A DNA stretch of 49,031 nucleotides from IMG/VR virus record IMGVR_UViG_3300025133_000177, positions 1 to 49,031 of that record; one strand, 5' to 3'. Position numbers and translations under genes: made by a program. The stretch's first letter is position 1. Each line of letters starts with the position of its first letter. The DNA is from a virus. Under the pieces are notes generated by a model that was not told where the DNA came from, did not search any database, and saw only the letters and a list, made by a program, of their open reading frames with translations. Shown in pieces: positions 29,853-38,432 of the stretch.

Positions 29853-30013
29853 TATTCACGAAAGCTCCTTGGACAAAAATAGTCAGGATCAACGCGATAA
29901 ACGCGCTTGGTATGCACCTCATCACATTGATAGTGACAAGACTTATAAAGCCAGCTTCCGTAGCCGTTTATGAACACATGCCCATATCCTATAAATACGA
30001 GCGTGCAAATCAT
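29852..30013 (-). CDS. Cysteine-containing small protein, 53 aa
   Basis: ATG 30011-30013, stop TAA 29852-29854 (overlaps the next ATG). The product begins MICTLVFIGYGHVFINGYGS and continues CHYQCDEVHTKRVYRVDPDY, FCPRSFRE. Three cysteines (CxxxC and one FC) and a conserved-looking RVYRVDPDYFCPRSF motif suggest a small disulfide or metal-binding domain; the hydrophobic start could be a signal peptide. Similar small proteins stand in lysis regions, so a periplasmic role is plausible. Confidence 0.7.
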   Translation of the reverse strand: MICTLVFIGYGHVFINGYGSWLYKSCHYQCDEVHTKRVYRVDPDYFCPRSFRE

Positions 30014-30014
30014 T

Positions 30015-30248
30015 TTATCGTTCCATCAAGCGATCTATTTTCTCCTCTAGTCTATCAAACCTAGATACAATTTGATTCATTACCGTAGAGCTATCGCCTT
30101 TATTGACATATTCTTTTGCCATTTCTTCTCTTGTTTTGTTTAACAAGATTTGAACGCGATCAAGCTCACTATGTTGAGCCTTCAACCACCAACCAATACC
30201 ACCAATTGCAGCAGTCAGCACTGTATTTATAAGAGCGTTCATTTCCAT
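30015..30248 (-). CDS. Membrane-anchored coiled-coil protein, 77 aa
   Basis: One hydrophobic span near the N-terminus (ALINTVLTAAIGGIGWWLKA), then a coiled coil (ELDRVQILLNKTREEMAKEY and SRFDRLEEKIDRLMER). This is the layout of small phage membrane proteins near lysis genes, such as inner-membrane spanins or haemolysin XhlA-like proteins. Start could be the first or second ATG (MEMN). Confidence 0.68.
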   Translation of the reverse strand: MEMNALINTVLTAAIGGIGWWLKAQHSELDRVQILLNKTREEMAKEYVNKGDSSTVMNQIVSRFDRLEEKIDRLMER

Positions 30249-30303
30249 AAAAGTGAACGCTCTACAACTTAGGGAGCCAAATAATATTCATCAGAAAACC
30301 TTA

Positions 30304-30654
30304 TTATTCCCCTAACAAGACTGCAATTGTCAGCGCCTTTAGCGCGTCAGGTGTGCTTGCCCCTGCAATACGACTATCAGCCGTGATGTCACGAAGAGCA
30401 GTCTTTTGTGTGGCAATAGCATCTGCGCCTGACCCTGCTTCCAGAGCCTTCATGTAATCTACATCTAGTGCTTCTAAGCGTGGCTTGCGTTCAACCCGAA
30501 GGTTGTTTTTGTGGATGTCTCTGGCCTTCGTCATGTCAACTTCAATGACTGCCTCGTTGAAAGCCCATGCCTCACGGAATGTACGATCTGATGGAACAGT
30601 AAGAGATGCCGCATCACGAACATCCCCGTTGATGTTAATATAAGTTGTAGTCAT
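30304..30654 (-). CDS. Tail-fibre-associated protein, 116 aa
   Basis: Sequence TTTYININGDVRDAASLTVP then SDRTFREAWAFNEAVIEVDM recurs in marine phages beside fibre genes. The VPSDRTFREAW motif is shared with the next protein (VPSDRSFRNAW), so the two are related or fit a common partner. The second half is a helical domain. A fibre-assembly role is inferred from position. Confidence 0.62.
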   Translation of the reverse strand: MTTTYININGDVRDAASLTVPSDRTFREAWAFNEAVIEVDMTKARDIHKNNLRVERKPRLEALDVDYMKALEAGSGADAIATQKTALRDITADSRIAGASTPDALKALTIAVLLGE

Positions 30655-31088
30655 GCTGCAATCCTTTCGTCAGCTTCTTGTTTAATCTTCCAAGCATTTC
30701 TAAATGATCTATCACTTGGGACTAACTCAACAGGTACAATCTTCATAATTGTTCTGTTTCCTTTGTAATCCCGCCACACAGAGGGGCAGATGTCTTTCAT
30801 TATGAGATACTCAATGGCTTCTTCTTCGGTCATAGCACCGATAGGTTTAGCGTATGGATGCTCTTTTGGCTGTCCATCTGGCACATCTCTGTCACGTTGA
30901 TAGGTATCTATCGGTGGCAAGATGTTGCCCTCTAGTGCGCAGGCCATCCAGTTAGGATCAGGCACAAGCACCTTGGCAGCTTCGTCAGGTGTGGCAGGGT
31001 CTTCAAACACTACACGATATTTAGACTGAACAGGGTCAAGACGGCTTTTAGCTTCGGCTAGTCTATCCCATAGGTGTCCGTGGGTCAT
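30651..31088 (-). CDS. Fibre-associated protein, 145 aa
   Basis: HGHLWDRLAEAKSRLDPVQS opens it and YLIMKDICPSVWRDYKGNRT, then VPSDRSFRNAWKIKQEADER, closes it. A conserved DPATPDEAAKVLVPDPNWMA region lies between. The VPSDRSFRNAW motif near residue 125 is shared with the 116-residue neighbour. Overlaps both neighbours by four bases, so translation is coupled. No enzyme motif. Confidence 0.65.
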   Translation of the reverse strand: MTHGHLWDRLAEAKSRLDPVQSKYRVVFEDPATPDEAAKVLVPDPNWMACALEGNILPPIDTYQRDRDVPDGQPKEHPYAKPIGAMTEEEAIEYLIMKDICPSVWRDYKGNRTIMKIVPVELVPSDRSFRNAWKIKQEADERIAA

Positions 31089-31441
31089 GCTAAGTCTCCG
31101 TGGACTGTGTGGTAATAGTATGTGGGGTCAGTCAAAGTTCCTGCATCATTATAAGACCTACGACCAGTAGCAGACACAGAAACAGTGCCGCCAACATCTG
31201 TCAACGCCGCCGAAGCAACACCTTCAACTGAATAACCAACGGTTGAAAAACTACTTGTATAATTTACTTGATACTGTCCCGTCCCATTATCACCCAAACT
31301 AGATAAATTTAGGCTATCCCGTGCCGCAATCGTTCCAGTACCATTAAAATTAACCCAAGCCTTCGCAGACCCATTGACCACATAGCTAGTGCCGACTGTT
31401 GTTGTTCCGTCTGTGATGTTGGAAACGTTTAGTGTACTCAT
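31085..31441 (-). CDS. Fibre-domain paralogue 1, 118 aa
   Basis: Reads KAWVNFNGTGTIAARDSLNL then SSLGDNGTGQYQVNYTSSFS, a beta-rich fibre unit, and ends YHTVHGDLA. It is one of three tandem genes with the same layout, each ending in HGDL(A/S) and overlapping its neighbour by four bases. Probably the distal, variable part of the tail fibre. Confidence 0.75.
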   Translation of the reverse strand: MSTLNVSNITDGTTTVGTSYVVNGSAKAWVNFNGTGTIAARDSLNLSSLGDNGTGQYQVNYTSSFSTVGYSVEGVASAALTDVGGTVSVSATGRRSYNDAGTLTDPTYYYHTVHGDLA

Positions 31442-31812
31442 GATAGGTCTCCGTGGATTGTGGCACTTGTATTCTCTGGATCAAATAGACCAACGGTGCT
31501 GCCGATAGTTGTAACAACTCCCACAGACCCTACCGCAGGGCTTCCAAGGGGATTAAAAACCCTATTGTTGTTTGCCGTACTAAAATTGTTACATGTCCCT
31601 GATAATGAGTAGTCATCATTAGCCATGTTTGATGTGAAGTTTATAGTGTATTTACCAGTTGCATCATCGACCAAACCACTTACGTTCAGGCTGTCCCGAA
31701 TAGCTACCGTACCTGTTCCATTAAAATTAACCCAAGCCGCAGCAACCCCTGAGACTGCACGACTAGCTGTTTCACCCGTGGCTTTGATGTTTGTGACCGT
31801 TACCGTACTCAT
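31438..31812 (-). CDS. Fibre-domain paralogue 2, 124 aa
   Basis: Shows AAWVNFNGTGTVAIRDSLNV then SGLVDDATGKYTINFTSNMA, the closest match to paralogue 1, but with a different C-terminal middle and the end SATIHGDLS. The conserved WVNFNGTGT..xRDSLNxSxL..x(T/A)G.Y..N(Y/F)T block is about 45 residues. It follows an N-terminal MSTVTVTNIK that resembles the VTVT repeat ending elsewhere in the fibre cluster. Confidence 0.75.
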   Translation of the reverse strand: MSTVTVTNIKATGETASRAVSGVAAAWVNFNGTGTVAIRDSLNVSGLVDDATGKYTINFTSNMANDDYSLSGTCNNFSTANNNRVFNPLGSPAVGSVGVVTTIGSTVGLFDPENTSATIHGDLS

Positions 31813-32204
31813 GCTAAGTCTCCGTGCCAGTTTGCAGAACAGAGGTCCACATCATTAGATGATGTTCCTCCAGAGCTGGGAAAAGCAAAAGAGTAGAAAG
31901 TCATAAAACTAGCACTAATACCCGAACTACTGCCACGACCACCCATGCCTCTGTTGCCGCCTCCGGTTTTTTCACCTATGCCAGTAGAAAACCCATACTC
32001 GTCACTATCAAAAGCAGTTGTAAAAGTTATTTTACCCACTCCAGTGCCACCGTCAGTGAGGCTACTTATTGCAAAGCTTTTATTAATGTGCGCTGTGCCT
32101 GACATATCCCATTGCGCCCAACATTTGCTGGCCTGTTGCTTCGTCAAAGTAGTGGGACTTGTGCCATCAGCGGCAACAAGTGTATCTGCTTTTAGTGTAC
32201 TCAT
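31809..32204 (-). CDS. Fibre-domain paralogue 3, 131 aa
   Basis: The most diverged paralogue: KCWAQWDMSGTAHINKSFAI then SSLTDGGTGVGKITFTTAFD, with a glycine-rich loop GGGNRGMGGRGSSSG and the end SANWHGDLA. The region around ADTLVAADGTSPTTLTKQQA is a fibre-type start. It overlaps paralogue 2 by four bases and lies one base after the 616-residue fibre. Confidence 0.72.
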   Translation of the reverse strand: MSTLKADTLVAADGTSPTTLTKQQASKCWAQWDMSGTAHINKSFAISSLTDGGTGVGKITFTTAFDSDEYGFSTGIGEKTGGGNRGMGGRGSSSGISASFMTFYSFAFPSSGGTSSNDVDLCSANWHGDLA

Positions 32205-34055
32205 TTAAACCACCGTCCATGTTTCTCCAGAGCCGACTGTCACAGTCACGCCTGAATCAATTGTTATCGGCCCTGCACTCATTGCGTTTTTCCCATTCGT
32301 AATCGTGTAATTTGTTGTTACATTCTGACCGTTTTCCCAGAATATTTCATCTGATCCGCCGCCCGTAGCACCTGCGGCAATACCAGTTAAGTTAGAGCCG
32401 TCACCAGTGTATGATGTTGCAGCTACTGTTCCATCTACGTCAAGAGTAGTAGCTGGCGTCTTCCCAATTCCAACATTGCCTGAACTACCCTCAACAAACA
32501 GAGCATGAGTGACAGTATCACTCTCAACCCTAAAATCTACATCGTCATGTGCTTGATTAAATGCTACCTCAGTAGAATTAATCTCAATTGCGTTTCTTAA
32601 ATTTCCGTCGTTACGGATCATTAGGCGCATTTCACCGTCTGTTGAACCTGCGCCAATGCTGTCTGCTTCTAATTGAATTTCACCAAAAACAGTTGTAGTG
32701 CCTCCGTCATCGTCACCTAGATAACGTAGTGTTCCAATCAGATCACCAGCCGCAGGAGATGCACTGTCCCTGCGCAAGTCTAGCCGTGGACCTTCTGTTG
32801 CATCAGCATCAGTTGACGTTAAGGTTAGCTGCGTGGAGTTATCGGCAGTGGTAATCGTACATCCATCTGTTGCGGTGAAGTGGCCCTCAATGTCAGCGTG
32901 ACCTGTGATGTCGATGCCGTCTGATGAGGTGTTTAACCGCAGTGTGCCTGTGCCAGAATCATTATGGAAAAGTTTAACTTGACCACTTGATCCATCGGCT
33001 CTGAAATATACAGCAGTACCTCCAGAACCATCGTCACTCACAATATCAACGTCTTCATCGTTATCAGTATTTTGGATAGTCAAAGTGCCTGTGGTGTTGG
33101 TGATTGTACTGTTACTGCCGTTGTGCAGGATAGTTAAATCTGAGCCAGCACCAAAGATAGCTGAAACGTTATCTGCAAATGTAGCATTACCTGCATGGGC
33201 AGTAGTTGATGCAAAATCTACAGCACCATCAATGTCTACAGCATCTAGGTTTGTTGTACCATCTACGTCAATGTCACCAGAGATGTCTAAAGATGCAAAA
33301 ACAGAAGTTCCTGTTCCAGTAACAGTGCCACCAACACCTAAGTTACCTGCAATGGTTACATTTGTTGTGCCTGTAGGTATTTCTAATACATCAGCATCCG
33401 CATCATTCTTAATTGTTACATCGTTAGTAGAACCTTGGCCTGTAAGAATAAGACCTTCAGCAGCAGTATAGCCAATAGCTGCATTATCACCAGCAGCAGT
33501 ATCACCTGCTGGCTCTACTGTTCCAGATGTTGTTATATTACCTGTGGCTGCTACAGTGCCTCCGACAACAACATTGCCCACAATGTTCATCGCGTCGAAG
33601 TGCGCATTGTTAAAGACGTTTGCCGCTACAGCACCGCTACCTGCCCCATCGAAAAACACAACCGCAGTTTTACCCGCTGGAATTTCATAATCATTACTGG
33701 CGCTATACGTTCCCTGAAACAACAATATACTGCGTGACCCAGATAGATTGTTGCGGACGTACACAATTTTTTCAGCATCATTTGGAGTAAGCTGAACATA
33801 AGCTGTACCGCCCAAGTCTCCTCCATCTCCAAATATAACTAAACGATTGCGCCCATTAGAGGAGGCTCCGTCAGTAACAGGCAATGTGTTTGGAGAGCCA
33901 GAAGAACCTGTTGCTCCTAAAGTTACAGAAACCTGCCCATCAAGAGCAGTATCCAGTAATTCAAAGTTTGTGTTTGTGGTGCTACCCCATGTGCCTGACT
34001 GTTCGCCTGTGGCAATAAGCTCAATACCGTTATTCGTTGTATATGTACTAGGCAT
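32205..34055 (-). CDS. Tail fibre, 616 aa
   Basis: N-terminal TNNGIELIATGEQSGTWGST then TNTNFELLDTALDGQVSVTL is a recurrent marine fibre start. The middle is a repetitive beta-helix-like region (GTTNLDAVDIDGAVDFASTT, TLTIQNTDNDEDVDIVSDDG), and the end DSGVTVTVGSGETWTVV is typical of fibre tips of this kind. ATG 34055 overlaps no gene. Likely attaches to the tail hub and recognises the host together with the three paralogues. Confidence 0.78.
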   Translation of the reverse strand: MPSTYTTNNGIELIATGEQSGTWGSTTNTNFELLDTALDGQVSVTLGATGSSGSPNTLPVTDGASSNGRNRLVIFGDGGDLGGTAYVQLTPNDAEKIVYVRNNLSGSRSILLFQGTYSASNDYEIPAGKTAVVFFDGAGSGAVAANVFNNAHFDAMNIVGNVVVGGTVAATGNITTSGTVEPAGDTAAGDNAAIGYTAAEGLILTGQGSTNDVTIKNDADADVLEIPTGTTNVTIAGNLGVGGTVTGTGTSVFASLDISGDIDVDGTTNLDAVDIDGAVDFASTTAHAGNATFADNVSAIFGAGSDLTILHNGSNSTITNTTGTLTIQNTDNDEDVDIVSDDGSGGTAVYFRADGSSGQVKLFHNDSGTGTLRLNTSSDGIDITGHADIEGHFTATDGCTITTADNSTQLTLTSTDADATEGPRLDLRRDSASPAAGDLIGTLRYLGDDDGGTTTVFGEIQLEADSIGAGSTDGEMRLMIRNDGNLRNAIEINSTEVAFNQAHDDVDFRVESDTVTHALFVEGSSGNVGIGKTPATTLDVDGTVAATSYTGDGSNLTGIAAGATGGGSDEIFWENGQNVTTNYTITNGKNAMSAGPITIDSGVTVTVGSGETWTVV

Positions 34056-34064
34056 TTTTTTATC

Positions 34065-37037
34065 CTATGCTGCCATATCATCCCAGCTTGGAGATTGGGA
34101 CGGTGATTCGTCACTCCAAGAAGGGGTGGAAGATGGTGTTGTTTCACTATAGCTCGGTTCTTGATTTGGATCAATAGGCCCCCAAGCAAGAGACTGATTT
34201 GGGTTAACAGAGTTCCAATCAGCAACTTGCTCTGGAATAATAGGCCCCCAAACAAGGACTTGCGATGTTTTTCCTGTCCCAGAAACTCCTTCTGGGAAAA
34301 CATTTGTGTTAACTTCAGTTGTGACCGCCCCAACTTGACCAGTTGCAGAAACACCTGTCACTGAAACATTTAGTGAATTAGATGTAGTAACTGATCCGAC
34401 TTGTCCTGTCGCGTTTACTCCAGTGGGAGAAACATTGGCTTTGGCTACAACTGTAGTTTCTCCGACCTGTCCAGTACAAGAAACGCCCGTGACAGAAACA
34501 CTTTTTGAAACAGAAACAGTAGTTGTACCGACTTGACCAGTACCAGAAACGCCTGTGACTGAAACACTTCTTGGTATAGAGGCAGTAATTGCCCCAACTT
34601 GTCCAGTTCCAGAAACGCCTGTAACTGAAAAATTAGCATTAGCAACTACAGTAACGGAGCCAACTGATCCTGTAGATGGTAGTCCCGTTACAGGAACAAC
34701 TTCCGCAGTTTCCGCAGTAACAGAACCAACTGATCCTGTGGCGCTAACCCCAGTAACAGATACGATTGCTTCCGCATTTATTGTAGCAGAACCTATTGAT
34801 CCAGTTGCTTCTAATCCAGTAACTGAAGAATTTGCATTCGCTGTTGTGGTGACAGAACCAACCTGACCTGTCGATTCTAGGCCCGTTACATTTATAACTT
34901 CATTTTCGTTTATTGTTACACTACCAACGCCGCCTGTAGCAGCCACACCTGTTTGTGTAACATTTGCTGTGCCCTGCACAGTGACTGAATTTGTCGCACC
35001 TGTGGCAGTCGATCCTGTAACTGCAATATCCGCACTCGCGGCAATTGTAACGCTACCAACAGCACTTGTAGCCGAAAGGCCAGTTTCTGGGACAATAGCA
35101 TCACCGCTAACCGTTACTGATCCTACGGCTCCCGTACCCGCAGAGCCAGAAGCTGAAATGTTTGCTATACCTGTTACAGTTACAGAATCGACAGAACCTG
35201 TGGCTTCCAAGCCTGTAACGCCCACATCTGCACTAGCAGCAACAACAACCGAACCTACGGCTCCCGCTCCAGATAGTCCTGTTTGTGGAACATTAGCGTC
35301 ACCTGACGTAGTGACTGCGCCCACATCGCCTGCACCAGAAGAACCTGTAACATCTACATTAGCCGCAGCATCAGCGATAACTGAACCAACTGCACCTGTT
35401 CCCGCAGAACCTGTAACGTCTGTATTTGCTTTCGCTACAACCGAAATAGACCCAACTTCACCTGTCGCAGAGATTCCCGTGACAGAAATATCTGCGGAAG
35501 CATTCGCAGTTACAGAGCCAATCTCTCCTGTTGATGAAAGTCCTGTAACAGAGACACTTTCTGGAATAGAGGCTACAACGGAACCAACATTTCCAGTTGC
35601 TGATACTCCTGTGACATTTACGTTCTGAGACTGTATAACAGAGGCGCTGCCAACTTCTCCTGCACCAGCGACACCAGTAACAGAAACACTTGAATTGGCA
35701 GTGGTTGTTACAGAACCCACACTTCCTGTTGCAGAGACTCCTGTAACAGAAACATCTTTTGGGGCTGATGTAGATACGGAGCCAACTTGACCAGTTGCAC
35801 TTAACCCCGCAGGCGAAACATTGGCTTTAGCAACAATAGATACAGCACCCACACTGCCTGTAGAGGCCAACCCAGAAACAGGAATATCACTTGCACCAGA
35901 AATGGACACTGAACCAATCTGACCTGTCGCAGAAAGCCCTGATACAGAAACCTCTGAATCCGCAGTAGTTGTTACAGTACCCACACTACCTGTGCAGGAA
36001 ACGCCAGTAACAGAGGTATTTGAAGCTGAATCCGTAGTTGCGGAACCAACTCCACCTGTCGATGACAAGCCTGTAACTGAAATATTTGAAGATGTAATTA
36101 AAGTTACAGAGCCAACCGCTCCTGTAGCGGAAAGCCCTGTAACAGAAATGTCTGCTGAAGCATTTGCAGTTACAGAACCCACGCCGCCTGTAGCGGAAAG
36201 CCCTGTAACAGATACGCTTTCAGGTATTGAGGCGATTACAGAACCGACTTGACCTGTTGCACTTAGTCCAGTCGGTGAAACATTTGCTTTTGCAACAACT
36301 GTTACAGAGCCAACACTACCTGTGGCATCAATTCCTGTAACGGGAATATCACTCGCGCCTGCTGTTGTAACTGAGCCAACTTGTCCTGTACCAGAAACAC
36401 CAGTTACCGTAATTGGAAGAGGATTGCCCCATTCTCCTTGGGACCATGTTCCTCTACCCCATCCAGTTTGACCAGTGTTTCCTTCTGTAATTTCTAAGTA
36501 TGCGTAAATAGGTCCACAAGTAGAACCTGCTTGGGCACTATAAAAACTTAGTGTTCCATTATTTATTGTAACTTCTGGAGAACGTAACCAAAAATCATTA
36601 TTTTGTCCCGGCGTAGTTGTTTCAGCATACAGATAATAATCTCCTGTATTGCCAGAAGTATTACCTGTCCAACTAGAAGGTGTTCCAAAACCATCCCTTA
36701 CAAAGAAACCGCGACCAGAAATAGTATTTGTGCCAACTGTTTGAAATGTTACAGCATCATAATCTGATTGAATATCATCTACATCTGATAGCTGAGAATT
36801 ATCAGCAACACTTTGAGTTTGAAATCCTTGGCTTGAAGAAAAGTCAGTAAAACTATTTCCGCCAATATTAAAGTCATCTAACTGAATGTCACCAGTATAA
36901 GAAGAACCAGACTGGTAAAGAATAACCAATCTGGCCTTGCAGCCTACAAAGGCTGATATATCCGCAGTACGCTCCGTCCAAGTAGAATTATTCTGCGCGG
37001 GTACAGAGATAAGTCTACTAGTTATTCCAGTAGACAT
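34065..37037 (-). CDS. Repeat-rich tail-fibre or surface protein, 990 aa, 33 units of 22 residues
   Basis: Residues about 1-205 are a non-repeat head (domain with VPAQNNSTWTERTADISAFV and FSSSQGFQTQSV, a jelly-roll-like galactose-binding pattern). From about residue 206 to 930, 33 units of exactly 22 residues follow, of the form SVSVTG(V/L)SATG(Q/S)VGSVTTTAN. Units differ mainly at positions 1-4 and 18-22. The last unit is degenerate, and the C-terminal 60 residues are rich in W, P and S (PEQVADWNSVNPNQ, TPSWSDESPSQSP). Each unit could form two beta strands of a solenoid or small beta-sandwich, giving a long rod. The 66-base DNA repeat is too diverged for simple slippage. Confidence 0.75.
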   Translation of the reverse strand: MSTGITSRLISVPAQNNSTWTERTADISAFVGCKARLVILYQSGSSYTGDIQLDDFNIGGNSFTDFSSSQGFQTQSVADNSQLSDVDDIQSDYDAVTFQTVGTNTISGRGFFVRDGFGTPSSWTGNTSGNTGDYYLYAETTTPGQNNDFWLRSPEVTINNGTLSFYSAQAGSTCGPIYAYLEITEGNTGQTGWGRGTWSQGEWGNPLPITVTGVSGTGQVGSVTTAGASDIPVTGIDATGSVGSVTVVAKANVSPTGLSATGQVGSVIASIPESVSVTGLSATGGVGSVTANASADISVTGLSATGAVGSVTLITSSNISVTGLSSTGGVGSATTDSASNTSVTGVSCTGSVGTVTTTADSEVSVSGLSATGQIGSVSISGASDIPVSGLASTGSVGAVSIVAKANVSPAGLSATGQVGSVSTSAPKDVSVTGVSATGSVGSVTTTANSSVSVTGVAGAGEVGSASVIQSQNVNVTGVSATGNVGSVVASIPESVSVTGLSSTGEIGSVTANASADISVTGISATGEVGSISVVAKANTDVTGSAGTGAVGSVIADAAANVDVTGSSGAGDVGAVTTSGDANVPQTGLSGAGAVGSVVVAASADVGVTGLEATGSVDSVTVTGIANISASGSAGTGAVGSVTVSGDAIVPETGLSATSAVGSVTIAASADIAVTGSTATGATNSVTVQGTANVTQTGVAATGGVGSVTINENEVINVTGLESTGQVGSVTTTANANSSVTGLEATGSIGSATINAEAIVSVTGVSATGSVGSVTAETAEVVPVTGLPSTGSVGSVTVVANANFSVTGVSGTGQVGAITASIPRSVSVTGVSGTGQVGTTTVSVSKSVSVTGVSCTGQVGETTVVAKANVSPTGVNATGQVGSVTTSNSLNVSVTGVSATGQVGAVTTEVNTNVFPEGVSGTGKTSQVLVWGPIIPEQVADWNSVNPNQSLAWGPIDPNQEPSYSETTPSSTPSWSDESPSQSPSWDDMAA
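34270..36430 (-). repeat. 33 tandem 66-base units coding 22 residues each
   Basis: The coding repeat has a strict 66-base period for about 2.15 kb. Unit sequences share the (A/S/T)TG(x)VGSVT core and vary elsewhere. Regular period and in-frame conservation show selection at protein level. Antisense frames over it are long only because of this periodicity. Confidence 0.85.
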
Positions 37038-37055
37038 AATTTATCTCCTTGGACG

Positions 37056-37490
37056 TTAAGCTATCCTAATAATAGCGTTACTCGCGTCTGCTGTTGGGAA
37101 AACAACTGTAAAGTCTCCAGCAGTTGAGGTCTTATCACCACCGAAGTCCAAAACAATTACAGATGGATCACCTGAAGCACTATCATTATAAATCAATGCA
37201 CCACGCGCAGTAACTGTTGCGTTGCTGAAGGTAAGATCAGCAAAATCAGTAAGTGCTGTTGTGCTACTTGTGCTAGGGTCAACCCGCGTTAGGGCTGCGC
37301 CTCCAGCAGTATAATTAGTGCCACTAACTTCATTTGAAGTTGTGTATGCTGTGGTAGCCGCTGTAAACGATGCGCTATTTGTATACATAGCTAGTTTAAA
37401 AGTGCTACCTCCGCTATTTAAAAAGTTGTGCTTGGCTTCGAGAAGCTCTTTCTTAAAGCTCGTACACATGAAGTTTCCTGAAAAGGCCAT
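37056..37490 (-). CDS. Virion structural protein, 144 aa
   Basis: SGGSTFKLAMYTNSASFTAA and TTSNEVSGTNYTAGGAALTR lead to GALIYNDSASGDPSVIVLDF and an all-beta end. The threonine- and serine-rich, beta-type sequence fits a small structural (decoration or tail) protein widespread in marine phages. It precedes the repeat-rich fibre gene with 18 bases between. Confidence 0.7.
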   Translation of the reverse strand: MAFSGNFMCTSFKKELLEAKHNFLNSGGSTFKLAMYTNSASFTAATTAYTTSNEVSGTNYTAGGAALTRVDPSTSSTTALTDFADLTFSNATVTARGALIYNDSASGDPSVIVLDFGGDKTSTAGDFTVVFPTADASNAIIRIA

Positions 37491-37491
37491 C

Positions 37492-37788
37492 TCATAGTCT
37501 CCTTATAAGCTCTGCAAGGCTTGGATGCCCAGCATCTGTAAGTGCATTATATACCGTAGTTCTATCACTTTTGATAGCCTCTCGTAAATAAAACTCTATA
37601 ACTTTCGTAATTTGACGCTCAAAGACACGAGCTTGATCACGAATTGAAGGGTGCGCTGCATCAGAAACGTTGACAATTTTCTTGGCACAACGCTCTGCAA
37701 TTTCTTCGGGCGTAAACCCTCTGTTGTTGGTTGTATGAACCTGAACGCCAAAATCTTCTGGCAATTCTATATTTAAAGCAGGTATCAT
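37492..37788 (-). CDS. Conserved structural-region protein, 98 aa
   Basis: An acidic start (IPALNIELPEDFGVQVHTTN) leads to two helices, GFTPEEIAERCAKKIVNVSD and AAHPSIRDQARVFERQITKV. The sequence is conserved in pattern in marine phages between adaptor and fibre genes. ATG 37788 overlaps the adaptor gene by four bases. Function unknown. Confidence 0.65.
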   Translation of the reverse strand: MIPALNIELPEDFGVQVHTTNNRGFTPEEIAERCAKKIVNVSDAAHPSIRDQARVFERQITKVIEFYLREAIKSDRTTVYNALTDAGHPSLAELIRRL

Positions 37789-38432
37789 GTTTTCTCCCTA
37801 ATAATAAGACCTGTTCGGTAAGCATCAGTGACTTCTTGTGATTCACCAAAGTTTTTAACGCGCGAAAGTGCTTCTGTAAATCTTTGTGTATAGTTTTGCA
37901 CAAGATCACCTTCACCTTTCATAAAGGTGTACGCCTCTATTAAACTACCATAAAGAAGTGAAACTGAAGCATTTTTGCTTAACCATGTTGTCCCACTTCC
38001 AGAACCAGCAGTCAAAGAAGCAGGTCTGTAGAAGTAATGAAGCTCAACATTGTAATTTGAATCTGGAGTTGGTCCTAGAATGAAGTTATCAACATCAAAC
38101 TGCGCATAATACCGAGGAGCACCAGTCGTAGAATTGTTCGGGTTAAAAGACTGAACAAAGTTTACGTCTTTAAATAGCACAAACTCTTTGTTGCTGCCGT
38201 TTGTAAAAGACAGACTAAATGGAGCCAAATAATCATCAGGTAAAGCAAGATATTGATTTCCTGACGTTAAAGCGCCAGTTTGATTTTTTCTAAATACTTC
38301 AAGTTGAGCAATTTTTAAAATGCGCTCTTCGGCATTTTTAATGAATATATCAAGATTATTCACAAAAGTTGTTTCTGTGTTTTCAGTATAATCTTGAATG
38401 GCTTGTTTAAGCTGATCGTATGTAAAACTCAT
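37785..38432 (-). CDS. Tail adaptor/connector protein, 215 aa
   Basis: Starts FTYDQLKQAIQDYTENTETT and ends in a helical adaptor pattern; YLALPDDYLAPFSLSFTNGS and FILGPTPDSNYNVELHYFYR are marks of the phage adaptor family that follows the P22 gp4-like protein. It should extend the portal below the head. ATG 38432 overlaps the stop of the gene before (ATGA) in a junction duplicated near 25488. A TTGTTCGG element lies inside (38134-38141). Confidence 0.75.
   Translation of the reverse strand: MSFTYDQLKQAIQDYTENTETTFVNNLDIFIKNAEERILKIAQLEVFRKNQTGALTSGNQYLALPDDYLAPFSLSFTNGSNKEFVLFKDVNFVQSFNPNNSTTGAPRYYAQFDVDNFILGPTPDSNYNVELHYFYRPASLTAGSGSGTTWLSKNASVSLLYGSLIEAYTFMKGEGDLVQNYTQRFTEALSRVKNFGESQEVTDAYRTGLIIREKT

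Noticed and set aside
34969-35628. Plus-strand frame of 219 codons opposite the fibre repeat
   Set aside because: Open only because the 66-base period avoids stops; no start signal.
34270-36430. Regular 66-base repeats resembling a CRISPR-like or satellite array
   Set aside because: The repeats are in frame, code a conserved 22-residue unit and have no spacers.
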